Below are positions 8,627-16,866 of a DNA stretch of 58,738 nucleotides, piece after piece; position 1 is the first letter of the stretch; every line of letters begins with the position of its first letter. The translations under genes were made by a program, and so were the position numbers. Source of the stretch: JAGXFP01 sp046484585 (GTDB lineage: Bacteria > Desulfobacterota > Desulfobulbia > Desulfobulbales > JAGXFP01); contig JAWOIQ010000113.1 in assembly GCA_046484585.1 (NCBI GenBank), positions 1 through 58,738 on the forward strand, written 5' to 3'. The notes below the pieces were generated by a model. That model was given only the letters and a program-made list of their open reading frames with translations, ran no database searches and was not told the origin of the DNA.

Positions 8627-8875
8627 ATGGGACTTATTTTTACCAGACGGCTCAGAAGCGTTATGATCGGCGTTTTCCTCGGCCTGCTGGCCGGTCTCTG
8701 GGTCGGATATAACCTCGGTCAGGGGGAACCGGTTTTCAGCAATCCTTTTACCAGGGAAACCATTCAGGATAAGCTCAAAAAGAGCGGGGACCAGGCCATG
8801 GAGAAGAGCGGCAGGATCATCGAAGAAAGCGGCAGAGCCCTGCGCAATGCCGTTAACGGCGATGAGGGACAATAA
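8627..8875 (+). CDS. Small membrane-anchored protein upstream of lgt
   Basis: 82 residues. A positively charged start (MGLIFTRRLRS) precedes one transmembrane segment with glycines (about 12-31, VMIGVFLGLLAGLWVGYNLG), followed by a polar helical tail (RETIQDKLKKSGDQAMEKSGRIIEESGRALRNAVNG). I predict an inner-membrane anchor with an amphipathic soluble helix. Its stop codon overlaps the lgt start as TAATG, so the two are probably translationally coupled and co-transcribed. Function is unknown; the coupling suggests a role tied to the membrane or lipoproteins. Confidence 0.7.
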   Translation: MGLIFTRRLRSVMIGVFLGLLAGLWVGYNLGQGEPVFSNPFTRETIQDKLKKSGDQAMEKSGRIIEESGRALRNAVNGDEGQ

Positions 8876-9696
8876 TGGTGCCTTATCCTCAAATAGATCC
8901 GGTAATCTTCAGCCTGGGTCCTTTGCAGGTCCGCTGGTACGGGCTTATGTATATCCTCGGCTTTGCGGCGGTATATCTGCTTGTGACCCGGCAGATCAGA
9001 AAATACCGGCTTAAGTTCCTCGGGGATCATTTCGAGGATCTTAATTTTGTGTTGATTATCGGCCTGATCCTGGGAGCCCGACTTGGCTATGTAATCTTTT
9101 ACAATACCGGCTACTACCTGGCGAATCCCGCCGAGATCCTGGCCATCTGGCAGGGGGGCATGTCCTTTCACGGGGCTCTTCTCGGGCTGGTGGCGGCGGC
9201 CTGGCTCTTTTGCCGAAAGAAAGGGATCCCTTTTCTGAAAACCGCCGACCTGTACACCGTTACCGTCCCGATTGGGCTGGGACTCGGCAGGATCGGCAAT
9301 TTCATTAACGGCGAACTGTACGGCAGGGTTTCCGAGGTCCCCTGGAGCATGATCTTTCCGGCCGGCGGCCCGATGTCCCGCCATCCTTCCCAGCTCTATG
9401 AATTTTTACTTGAGGGGGTGCTGCTCTTTATCATCCTCTGGTCGATGAAAAGCGTTCATTACCGCCGGGGCTGGCCGGCCGGCACCCTCTTTGCCGCCTT
9501 TCTAATCGGTTATGGCCTGCTGCGTTCCTTCGCCGAACTGTTCCGGGAGCCTGATATCCAGCTAGGTTTCCTGATCGGACCGTTGACCATGGGGCAGACC
9601 CTGAGCAGCCTGATGGTCCTGGCCGGGCTCGCCATTATCATCGTCCGCCGGCAGAAAAAAATGCTGGGCGAGGAAAGGGATCTGCCGACCGATTAA
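8875..9696 (+). CDS. lgt: Prolipoprotein diacylglyceryl transferase
   Basis: Inner-membrane enzyme that transfers diacylglycerol from phosphatidylglycerol to the lipobox cysteine of prolipoproteins. 273 residues with about seven hydrophobic segments. The N-terminus PQIDPVIFSLGPLQVRWYGLMYILGF is typical, as are GGMSFHGALLG (the HGGL-like active-site region) and the Lgt signature GRIGNFINGELYGR, followed by RHPSQLYE. It serves lipoproteins such as the NrfJ-like and MBL-fold ones predicted in this window. The start codon overlaps the upstream gene by one base. Confidence 0.96.
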   Translation: MVPYPQIDPVIFSLGPLQVRWYGLMYILGFAAVYLLVTRQIRKYRLKFLGDHFEDLNFVLIIGLILGARLGYVIFYNTGYYLANPAEILAIWQGGMSFHGALLGLVAAAWLFCRKKGIPFLKTADLYTVTVPIGLGLGRIGNFINGELYGRVSEVPWSMIFPAGGPMSRHPSQLYEFLLEGVLLFIILWSMKSVHYRRGWPAGTLFAAFLIGYGLLRSFAELFREPDIQLGFLIGPLTMGQTLSSLMVLAGLAIIIVRRQKKMLGEERDLPTD

Positions 9697-9878
9697 CCAT
9701 TTTCGCGATTATCAGCACTTTTTTCCCGGTCGCGGCCGGAATAATTAGCCGTCCGGTTTGCCAAGCCGCCTCGAAAATCATAAAATTACTGAAAGCTTCT
9801 TGTTTGCCAAACTCGCCAAAAGTCTCGAGATGGCTAAGCAAAAGCCACAAGCGAAATTGAAAAAAGGAGTTATCCAAA

Positions 9879-12713
9879 ATGTCTTTAAAGGCCCAGACGG
9901 GGTACAGGGAAAACGTAAAAGGCCCTGCCCCGCGAAGATCTCGACCCCGCACCCTTATCATGAGGCCGGCATTCTGTTCCGAAAGGGGTAAAAGCCTCGG
10001 TCTGCTTATCCTTCTCTTAATCTCTATCTGGTTGGCACCCATCATGAATTCAGCAGAAGCAGTCGAACTGGCTCCTGAACTTTACAAAACCACCCTGGAT
10101 AACGGTCTTACCGTCCTGGTCAAGGAAGTTCCCTCGATCAAGGTGGCGACCGTGCAGATCTGGGTCAAGGCCGGCAGTGTCTACGAAAAAGCCGAGGAGA
10201 GGGGGATCACCCATCTGATCGAGCATATGATTTTCAAGGGCACCCCCACCCGTGGGGCGGGCGGAGTCGCGGCGGCCATTGAAGAGGCCGGCGGCCAGAT
10301 CAATGCCTATACCTCCTATGAGTATACCGTCTATCACGCCACTCTTTCGGCGCAACATTGGGGATTGGCCCTGGACGTTCTTTCCGACGCGGTGCTGAAC
10401 TCCACCTTCGATGCCCGGGAGCTTGAGCGGGAAAAAAAGGTGGTGCTCGAAGAAATCGCCATGCGGGAAGACCGCCCCCAGTTCAAGCTTTTCGAGGAAC
10501 TGATGGCCGAGTCCTATCAGGTCCACCCCTACAGGCTGCCGGTCATCGGGACCAGGGAAAGCGTTTCATCGTTCAGCCGCGATGACATCCTCGATTATGT
10601 CCGCCAGCACTATCATCCCGAAAACTTCACGGTGGTGGTGGTCGGCGATGTCAAGTTCGGGGAGATCGAGAATCGGGTCCAGGAACTGCTGGGCGATCTG
10701 CCGAAAGGCGGCACTCCACCCCTGGAGCTCCCCCGGGAACCGGCCCAGACCGAAACGCGTTTTTTCAAGATAGCCGATCAGATCAGGCAAACCCACTTGG
10801 CCATGTCTTTTCCGATCACCCCTTTCAGCCATCCCGATTCGCCGGTCCTCGATGTGATCGCCGGACTGCTGGGTGATGGCGAAACTTCCCGTTTATATGA
10901 CCGGCTCCGCAATGAGGAAGGGCTGGTCTATCAGATCAGAGCGAGCGCCTTCACCCCGCGGGATGCAGGCCTTTTCGAAATATTCGCCACTCTGGACAGC
11001 GACAAGCTGAAGCCGGCCCTGGAATCGGCCTTGACCGAGATCTTCAAACTCAAATACATCCCGGTTGACGCGGAGGCCCTGGCCCGGGTCAAGCGCAACC
11101 TGGAGAGCGACTTCGTTTTCGGGCTGGAAAGGGTTGAAGGGCAGGCGAGGATTATCGGTTCTTTTGAATTTCAGGCCGGCGACCCCCGTGAAGACAAATA
11201 CCTCTCCCGGGTCCGCTCGGTGACCAGGGAGGATGTGATGCGGGTCGCCGCCGCGTTTTTTGAACCCGGCAAGCTGACCGCCGGCTACATCGCGCCCGAA
11301 AGCGACGCGCCTGGCCTGGGCAGGGAAGATGTCGAAAAAATTGCCGAAAAGGCCGAGAGTCTGGCCCGGGACGGGGTGCCGGCCTCCCTGGTCGCCGACT
11401 CCTTCCTCTCCGATGTCTACCAGTATCGTCTGGCCAACGGCATCCGCCTGGTGGTTCGGGAAGATAACCGGGTCCAGACCGTGGCGATCAGGGCCATCTT
11501 CCCCGGCGGCCTGCGGGGCGAGACTGAAGCGACCAACGGCGCCTTTGCCTATATCAGCGAACTGCTACCCAAGGGAACCGCCGATCTCACCTCCCGGCAA
11601 CTGGCGATCAGGATTGCCGATATGGCCGGTAATATCAACGGTTTCAATGGCAAAAACACCTTCGGTCTCCAGGGCGATTTTCTGGCCAGGTTCTTTGAAC
11701 CCGGCCTCCGGCTGGTTCACGATATACTCACCAAACCGGCCTTTTCCGAGGAAGAGGCCGAGAAGATCCGCCCGGAACTGCTGGCCCGACTCGAGCATCA
11801 GGAAGACTCCCTGCCGACCCTGGCCTTTCTTAACTTCAACAAGACCCTTTTCCAGGGACATCCCTATGCGCTAAACACCGCGGGCCGCGAGGAGTCCATC
11901 CGGGAGTTCAGCGTCGAGCAGCTTAAAGAGATTTACAACCGGGAGGCCCGGCCGGACAAACTGGTTCTGGCCGTAACCGGGGCGGTTGAGGCCGAGGAGG
12001 TTCGCGCCCTGGTTGAAAAAACCTTCGGTGACTGGCAGGTCCCGGCCCAACCCGAAACGAGCTCGGTGCTGGCCGAAGAATCGATTCTGCCGCCGGAACC
12101 GCCGGGGCGGCCCGATGTGGTCCAGATCGTCAAGGAGCGGGAGCAGCTTCATATTCTGGTCGGGTTTCTGGGCGCTGCCATGAACAGTTCCGACCGGTTT
12201 GCCCTGGAAATCCTCGATACGGTTTTGAGCGGCCAGAGCGGCCGACTTTTCGTCAGCCTCCGCGATAAACAGAGCCTGGCCTACAGTTTGTCGTCATTTT
12301 CCCAGTTCGGCGTGGATACCGGTTCTTTCGGAATATATATCGGCACCAGTCCCGACAAGAAGGACCAGGTCATCAAGGCGGTCTGGAAGGAATTGTTCAA
12401 GGCCCGCCAGGAACCGATTAGCGAGGCGGAACTGGAAAAGGCCGTAAATCTGCTGATCAGCCACTACGAGCTGAATCTGCAAACCCACGGTTCCCAGGCT
12501 ATGGAGATGGGGCTCAACAAGATCTATGGCCTGGGGCTCGATTTCGGCACCCGTTACGTCGAGGAACTTCAGAAGGTTACCCCCCAGGAGGTTCTCGAGG
12601 TCGCCAGGAAATATATTCAGCCCGATCAGTATGTGATGGTCCTGGTTGGCGCCAAGGCCGAAGAGCAGGCGGAAGCCCCGGCCCCGGAGCCGGCCGTTGC
12701 CCCTAACGAGTAA
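9879..12713 (+). CDS. Two-unit M16 (pitrilysin-like) zinc metallopeptidase, exported
   Basis: 944 residues with a signal or anchor segment (about 38-54, KSLGLLILLLISIWLAP) after an unusually long basic N-region, so it probably acts in the periplasm. The first M16 unit carries the inverted zinc motif HLIEH (residues 112-116) and the distal glutamate in VVLEEIAMRED (about 191-192). The second unit (from about residue 510) has M16 features such as GLRGETEATNGAFAYISELLPKGT but no HxxEH, so it is the inactive half of a clam-shell peptidase. In most relatives the two halves are one long chain or two adjacent genes. The start at 9879 is supported by AAAGGAG nine to ten bases upstream. It is followed by rpe after 21 bp. 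Confidence 0.9.
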   Translation: MSLKAQTGYRENVKGPAPRRSRPRTLIMRPAFCSERGKSLGLLILLLISIWLAPIMNSAEAVELAPELYKTTLDNGLTVLVKEVPSIKVATVQIWVKAGSVYEKAEERGITHLIEHMIFKGTPTRGAGGVAAAIEEAGGQINAYTSYEYTVYHATLSAQHWGLALDVLSDAVLNSTFDARELEREKKVVLEEIAMREDRPQFKLFEELMAESYQVHPYRLPVIGTRESVSSFSRDDILDYVRQHYHPENFTVVVVGDVKFGEIENRVQELLGDLPKGGTPPLELPREPAQTETRFFKIADQIRQTHLAMSFPITPFSHPDSPVLDVIAGLLGDGETSRLYDRLRNEEGLVYQIRASAFTPRDAGLFEIFATLDSDKLKPALESALTEIFKLKYIPVDAEALARVKRNLESDFVFGLERVEGQARIIGSFEFQAGDPREDKYLSRVRSVTREDVMRVAAAFFEPGKLTAGYIAPESDAPGLGREDVEKIAEKAESLARDGVPASLVADSFLSDVYQYRLANGIRLVVREDNRVQTVAIRAIFPGGLRGETEATNGAFAYISELLPKGTADLTSRQLAIRIADMAGNINGFNGKNTFGLQGDFLARFFEPGLRLVHDILTKPAFSEEEAEKIRPELLARLEHQEDSLPTLAFLNFNKTLFQGHPYALNTAGREESIREFSVEQLKEIYNREARPDKLVLAVTGAVEAEEVRALVEKTFGDWQVPAQPETSSVLAEESILPPEPPGRPDVVQIVKEREQLHILVGFLGAAMNSSDRFALEILDTVLSGQSGRLFVSLRDKQSLAYSLSSFSQFGVDTGSFGIYIGTSPDKKDQVIKAVWKELFKARQEPISEAELEKAVNLLISHYELNLQTHGSQAMEMGLNKIYGLGLDFGTRYVEELQKVTPQEVLEVARKYIQPDQYVMVLVGAKAEEQAEAPAPEPAVAPNE

Positions 12714-12734
12714 CCACCTATGGAGAATAGTTTA

Positions 12735-13421
12735 ATGCAGAGATTCATGATTGCCCCGTCGATTCTTTCCGCCGATTTTGCCAGACTCGGGGAGGAGATC
12801 GGCGATGTCCTCAAGGCCGGCGCCGACGTGGTCCATATCGATGTGATGGACGGCCATTTCGTCCCCAATATCACGATCGGCCCCCTGATCGTTAAAGCCG
12901 CCCGCGCCGTAACCGACGCCCCTCTTGACGTCCATCTGATGATCGAGAATCCCGACCGCTACCTGGATGATTTCGCCGCCGCCGGGGCCGACTGGATCAC
13001 GGTCCACGTCGAGACCGGTTATCACCTGCATCGCACCATCAGCCGGATCAAGGAGTTGGGCAAGAAAGCGGGAATCGTTCTAAACCCCGCTACCCCGCTG
13101 GAGTCGATCGATTGGCTGCTTGACGAAGTCGATCTGGTCATGCTGATGAGCGTCAATCCCGGTTTCGGCGGGCAATCGTTCATTCCCTCCACCCTGGACA
13201 AGGTTCGCCGCTTGCGGAAGCTGATCGATGAACGCAACCTGGAGGTCGGAATTGAAATAGACGGCGGTATCGGGGTGGGCAACATCGCCGAGGTGGCCGC
13301 CGCGGGAGCCAATATCTTTGTGGCCGGCTCCGCCATTTTCGGGCAGCCCGACTATCGGGGCGTCATTGCAGCGATGAAAGCCGGTCTTGCCGGCGCTGCA
13401 AGCGGACAAGTAGCGATATGA
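12735..13421 (+). CDS. rpe: Ribulose-phosphate 3-epimerase
   Basis: Interconverts ribulose 5-phosphate and xylulose 5-phosphate in the pentose phosphate pathway. 228-residue TIM barrel: IAPSILSADFARL, metal-binding HIDVMDGHFVPNITIGP, DVHLMIENP, MSVNPGFGGQSFIP and phosphate-binding EIDGGIGVGN / VAGSAIF. GGAGA eight bases upstream favours ATG 12735 over the in-frame ATG at 12720. It is probably transcribed with the M16 peptidase gene ahead of it. The downstream gap holds a full copy of the dispersed repeat. Confidence 0.95.
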   Translation: MQRFMIAPSILSADFARLGEEIGDVLKAGADVVHIDVMDGHFVPNITIGPLIVKAARAVTDAPLDVHLMIENPDRYLDDFAAAGADWITVHVETGYHLHRTISRIKELGKKAGIVLNPATPLESIDWLLDEVDLVMLMSVNPGFGGQSFIPSTLDKVRRLRKLIDERNLEVGIEIDGGIGVGNIAEVAAAGANIFVAGSAIFGQPDYRGVIAAMKAGLAGAASGQVAI

Positions 13422-13455
13422 CTCTGAGCCTTAAAAAAAAATGGGCGAAAAACGA

Positions 13456-13571
13456 TTATTTAATGCAATTACAAACTTATAAAGCTGAGTTGAGCAGCTT
13501 GTCTGCTCAAACGAAACTTATGCCCTGTAGGTATAAAGTGAAATTCACCACAAAACCGTCACGGATTCAGG
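13456..13571 (-). repeat. Full-length dispersed element (about 116 bp), copy A
   Basis: On the minus strand it runs CCTGAATCCGTGACGG, GTGGTGAATTTCACT, CACAGGGCATAAGTTTCG, the hairpin GAGCAG-ACAAG-CTGCTC, AACTCAGCTTTAT and AGTTTGTAATT. By eye about 90% identical to copy B at 37363-37478. Its plus-strand right end, GATTCAGGA, lies just before the DksA-like start and can serve as its ribosome-binding site. Confidence 0.9.
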
Positions 13572-13583
13572 ATAGAGACAAAC

Positions 13584-13919
13584 ATGATCAGTAAAGCCGA
13601 TCGCGCCAGGTTGCGAAAGCATATTCTTGCAGAGCAGGAAAAGGTCAGAGCTGATATCGTCTATCTCTGCGCCCAAAGCGGCCCGGTCGCCCCAAATAAC
13701 GCGATCGGCCGCCTGTCGCGTATGGATGCAATCAGCTCCAGGGGCATAAATGAGGCCAAGCTGGGCGACGCCAAGAGCCGCCTGGTTTTGCTTGACTATG
13801 CCCTGACCAGGATCGATCATCCCGATTTCGGCCTCTGTACCAGTTGCGGCGATTCGATCTCCCTGGCCCGTCTGCAATTTATGCCCGAATCGAGATTTTG
13901 TGTGGATTGTGCCGGTTAG
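13584..13919 (+). CDS. DksA/TraR-type C4 zinc-finger protein
   Basis: 111 residues: a helical N-terminal part and a C-terminal zinc finger with C85-x2-C88 (CTSCGD) and C106-x2-C109 (CVDCAG). This is the DksA/TraR layout, whose members bind the RNA polymerase secondary channel and modulate transcription with ppGpp. The coiled-coil tip acidic pair of true DksA (DxxDxA) is not obvious, so it may be a DksA paralogue or a DksA-like protein of other function. The ribosome site AGGATAGAG comes from the edge of repeat copy A. Confidence 0.8.
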   Translation: MISKADRARLRKHILAEQEKVRADIVYLCAQSGPVAPNNAIGRLSRMDAISSRGINEAKLGDAKSRLVLLDYALTRIDHPDFGLCTSCGDSISLARLQFMPESRFCVDCAG

Positions 13920-13928
13920 TGATTTCCG

Positions 13929-14051
13929 ATGACCGAAAAAAAACCTTGTCAGGACCTCAGCGAAGAAGAACGACATCGGCGCCTCTGGTTAGAGCATGCC
14001 CTGCAAACCCCGCCACCCCGGCCCCCTTCGTGCCACCCAAAGAAAAACTAA
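13929..14051 (+). CDS. Possible 40-residue small protein
   Basis: Reads MTEKKPCQDLSEEERHRRLW, then LEHALQTPPPRPPS and a short tail. The first 33 residues have protein-like composition (charged helix, then prolines). It lies nine bases after the DksA-like stop on the same strand, without a clear Shine-Dalgarno of its own. I do not recognise it; it may be an unannotated conserved small protein or chance. Confidence 0.3.
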   Translation: MTEKKPCQDLSEEERHRRLWLEHALQTPPPRPPSCHPKKN

Positions 14052-14112
14052 TAATAAGCGCCCACAGGGCGGGGATCTGCGGGGGTTGCGGCTTTGCCGT
14101 AAAAATCGGCTA

Positions 14113-14649
14113 ATGGATAATGTCGTGGATCAGGCCGATTGTAAAAACCTCCATCTTGCCGACGAGTTGCTGATTGTCAGGGATTCCGGAGAGATTCCGG
14201 AAGTGGCCCTGCACGGCTCGATTTTCTTTCTTAGCCGCGACCCGGACGGCCCAGGCCTGGAGCTGGACCGGCAGGAACTCGGACTCCTCAAAGAAGCGGC
14301 GGCGGCCCGCTACCGGGAAATGGTCCGGCGCGATCTGGATCCGCACAACCGGGATAAAAGCCACTATCGGGGTGTGGTCCGCTGTATTGCCAACTGGCGG
14401 AGGATGCAGCGCTTCTGCCGCCGGGAACGGATCGCCACGGATGCCTTTCGGAAAGAGGTCGCCGCAGCCCTGATTTTCTTTCTGAAAAAGGAGTTGGCGG
14501 AGACCACCGCCGGGCAGCGGTGGTCCTCAATCAACTGTTCCGCCGACGAACTGTACCTTTTCAGCCGGGAACTGGGGATCGACTCCGGCCGGCTGCCGGA
14601 GGGTTGGCGACAAATCTGTCGGCGTGCCGATGGGGAAAAAACGGCCTAG
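14113..14649 (+). CDS. Hypothetical protein
   Basis: 178 residues from ATG 14113. The open frame extends upstream to 13996, but that part is arginine- and proline-rich and unlike the rest. The protein is soluble, with no membrane segment. Notable parts are ELLIVRDSGEIPEVALHGSI, YREMVRRDLDPHNRDKSHYR, a basic cysteine-containing stretch CIANWRRMQRFCRRE, and FRKEVAAALIFFLKKELAE. I do not recognise a family. It lies after the DksA-like gene on the same strand and ends 50 bp from the convergent fusion gene. Confidence 0.6.
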   Translation: MDNVVDQADCKNLHLADELLIVRDSGEIPEVALHGSIFFLSRDPDGPGLELDRQELGLLKEAAAARYREMVRRDLDPHNRDKSHYRGVVRCIANWRRMQRFCRRERIATDAFRKEVAAALIFFLKKELAETTAGQRWSSINCSADELYLFSRELGIDSGRLPEGWRQICRRADGEKTA

Positions 14650-14699
14650 TACCCCGTAACCGCTAAACCATCGCATCTTGCTCGTTATTTTACGTGGTA

Positions 14700-15998
14700 C
14701 TAGCCGTCGCCGCCCCGCCTGATCCGGTCAATAAACGAGGTAGTCGAAAAATTTTCGACCACCGGGATATTCAGCACTTCACCGCCCGCGGCCATGACCT
14801 CTTCGGCGCCGACGATCTTCTCAACCGGCCAGTCGCCTCCCTTCACCAGGATATCCGGGGTCAACTCGTTAATCAGTCCGAGGGGGGTCTCTTCTTCAAA
14901 CAAGACCACGTGATCGACGCAACCCAGGGCGGCCAGGACCCGGGCCCGGGACTCCTCATCGTTCAAGGGGCGTTCTTCCCCCTTAAGGGCACGCACCGAG
15001 GCGTCGCTGTTCAGACCCACAATCAGGCAGTCGCCGAGACGGCGGGCCTCCTCAAGATAGGTGACATGGCCACGGTGGAGGATATCGAAACAGCCGTTCG
15101 TGAAGACGACCCGGCGGGTAAGGCAACGGTAGTTTTCGACTATTTTCTTTAAGACCGGCAAAGCGACGATCTTGTCACGGTCGGGAAAACGATACGGGGC
15201 CGAAGCAACCGCGGTGAAGAGCTTGCGGCATTGACTGAGCAGGGCGGGGTCGACCATCACTTTGGCCTGGCCGGGTTCGCCACCGGCTTCGGCCAGGACC
15301 AAGCCGTCCGGGGCGACTATCATGGAGTGGCCGCCGAATTCGGTATCGTCGCTTATCCCGCAGCGATTACAGCCGATCACGAAGATCTGGTTTTCGATGG
15401 CCCGGGCCTTGAGCAGGGTGCGCCAGTGTTCCAGGCGGGCGGACGGCCACTGGGCGCTGACCACCAGGAGCCGGCCGCCCTTCGCCGCCTGACTTCTGGC
15501 CAGATCCGGGAAGCGCAGGTCGTAACAGACAACGCCGGCAAAGATGCCGAGTTCCGTTGCCACCGGCTGGGGATTACTGCCGGCGGTAAAGAAAAGATCC
15601 TCTTCCATGGGGGCAAAAAGCTGCTGTTTGCGGATCTTGCCGAGCACCCCTTCCGGCCCCACGAAATAGAGGGTATTGAAAATCAGGGTCTTCCCGGCCT
15701 CGTTTTTTATTTCGGGCAGGGAGCCGGCAATATAGATCCCGTAGCGCCCGGCTTCTTCTTTGAGGGCGTCAAGCATTTCCACCCTGCGCGCCGCATGTTC
15801 CGCCATGCGCGGATAATCAAATCCGGCCGCCCATAGTTCGGGAAGCACGGCCAGGCCGGGGGATTGCATCGCCAGCGCAGCCAGCCCGTTGCGGACTTCG
15901 GCCAGATTGCGTGCGGTTTCGCCGAGCTTGACGTCGAACTGGATAAAACCGACGCTAAAAGGCGGCAGGTTGCTCGAGTTTAGATTGTTTTGAACCAT
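14700..15998 (-). CDS. Fusion: nitrilase-family amidohydrolase + heptose-1-phosphate adenylyltransferase (HldE C-domain/RfaE2)
   Basis: 432 residues. Residues 14-265 are a carbon-nitrogen hydrolase with the Glu-Lys-Cys triad visible: E54 (VLPELW), K124 (KIRKQQLF) and C158 (GVVCYDLRFP). After a short linker, residues 295-432 are a nucleotidyltransferase with FTNGCFDILHRGHVTYL, where H308 and H311 form the HxGH motif, plus VGLNSDASVRALKGEERP. This matches the domain that adenylates D-glycero-beta-D-manno-heptose 1-phosphate for lipopolysaccharide cores, which is normally alone or fused to the RfaE1 sugar kinase. The frame is continuous and both catalytic sets look intact, so I take it as a real bifunctional protein. 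AAAGGAG precedes the start. The amide substrate of the first domain is unknown. Confidence 0.9.
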   Translation of the reverse strand: MVQNNLNSSNLPPFSVGFIQFDVKLGETARNLAEVRNGLAALAMQSPGLAVLPELWAAGFDYPRMAEHAARRVEMLDALKEEAGRYGIYIAGSLPEIKNEAGKTLIFNTLYFVGPEGVLGKIRKQQLFAPMEEDLFFTAGSNPQPVATELGIFAGVVCYDLRFPDLARSQAAKGGRLLVVSAQWPSARLEHWRTLLKARAIENQIFVIGCNRCGISDDTEFGGHSMIVAPDGLVLAEAGGEPGQAKVMVDPALLSQCRKLFTAVASAPYRFPDRDKIVALPVLKKIVENYRCLTRRVVFTNGCFDILHRGHVTYLEEARRLGDCLIVGLNSDASVRALKGEERPLNDEESRARVLAALGCVDHVVLFEEETPLGLINELTPDILVKGGDWPVEKIVGAEEVMAAGGEVLNIPVVENFSTTSFIDRIRRGGDG

Positions 15999-16288
15999 TA
16001 TCCGGCACTCCTTTATTTTATCTTATTAGATTATTTATAAACAAATACCCCTCCCGCGTAAAGGCTTTGGAGTGGGGAGCGGATGTGAGGGTTAGTAATT
16101 GGCGGCTCGTTGAAAAACTTCATTTGCATTGTATGGGGAAGCCCGGCGACATCCTGCCGATTTCCTGACGGGCTGTCAGGTGGATTTGTTTCTCCTTGGA
16201 TATTTTTTCCTGAGGCGGCAGCTCGCCCCACCAATCCTTGAGTCTTGTGGTACGGACCTTAGGGACATGGAAATTATGAAAGTACCGT

Positions 16289-16404
16289 TTATACCTCAAA
16301 AGGTCATAAGTTTCGTTTGGGCCGGCAAGCGGCCCAACTCAGCTTTATACCGCAAAAGGGCATAAGTTTCGTTTGGACCGGCAAGCGGCCCAACTCAGCT
16401 TTAT
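16289..16404 (+). repeat. Tandem pair of the CATAAGTTTCG hairpin core (56-bp period)
   Basis: Two direct copies, 16289-16344 and 16345-16400, plus the closing TTAT, differing at three of 56 positions. Each has CATAAGTTTCGTTTG, a hairpin (GGGCCG-GCAAG-CGGCCC in the first copy) and CAACTCAGCTTTAT. Compared with copies A and B the stem has changed in two base pairs with pairing kept. Confidence 0.9.
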
Positions 16405-16412
16405 CTTTGTTT

Positions 16413-16486
16413 CGTCATGCCGGCATGCTTTTAGCCGGCATCCAGCGGATGATCTGGATTCCGGCTTAAAACCTGCCGGAATGACG
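16413..16486. repeat. 74-bp near-perfect palindromic repeat
   Basis: Arms CGTCATGCCGGCA and TGCCGGAATGACG enclose inner arms AGCCGGCATCCAG and CTGGATTCCGGCT around an eight-base loop, so almost the whole unit can fold into one hairpin. It looks like a REP/MITE-type element. From memory, similar CCGGAATCCAG palindromes are common in environmental bacterial genomes. Confidence 0.8.
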
Positions 16487-16493
16487 GACTTTT

Positions 16494-16649
16494 CGTAACC
16501 GTTCACCGGGGCGGTCGCCAAAGTCCACAACCGCCGGACTGGAACCGTTCAGCAGTGGTGCAGATTTGGACAAGCGGATCGGCGCCGCGTACCTCGTGTA
16601 CGTAAGTCGGGCTGATCGTCCGAAGATGTGGTGCTGCTGAACGGTTACG
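16494..16649. repeat. Nested inverted repeat (CGTAACCGTTCA ... TGAACGGTTACG)
   Basis: A perfect 12-bp outer inverted repeat (16494-16505 with 16638-16649) and a perfect 13-bp inner one, AACCGTTCAGCAG (16543-16555) with CTGCTGAACGGTT (16634-16646). The two left arms share the right arm. The centre has a further small hairpin, CGTAC-CTCGT-GTACG. It is non-coding; a mobile or MITE-like origin is possible. Confidence 0.75.
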
Positions 16650-16866
16650 ACTTTTCGATGCGTGGTAAACCGGTATATCAACAATTTCTGAGTCCCTTAT
16701 TTTCCAGCGCTCCGAGCTTTGCTTCTTTTCGGGTAAGGGCAATTATGTTAGTTTGTGGGCTTAAACATGTGACGGCGTGAGCAATTGCCGGCGACGGTTA
16801 AGGCGCCGGCTGCCTTTCTTGAGCCGTTTTGAAATCTCGTGAATTTTTTTATATGAGGTCTGTTAG

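Larger units (their letters stand above)
15999..16866. other. 868-bp non-coding block rich in palindromes and repeats
   Basis: No credible gene; open frames here are short and unlike proteins. From left to right it holds a tandem pair of the CATAAGTTTCG core (16289-16404), a 74-bp hairpin (16413-16486), a region bounded by inverted repeats (16494-16649) and about 200 bp of AT-richer DNA ahead of the RACo gene, which presumably contains its promoter. It separates divergent genes. Confidence 0.7.

Noticed and set aside
16289..16404. Start of a CRISPR array (two direct repeats)
   Set aside because: Only two copies, and they abut without unique spacers; the same core is dispersed elsewhere and there are no cas genes.
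16494..16649. Integron attC site
   Set aside because: Inverted arms do not carry the GTTRRRY / RYYYAAC core sites, and there is no integron integrase or cassette gene.
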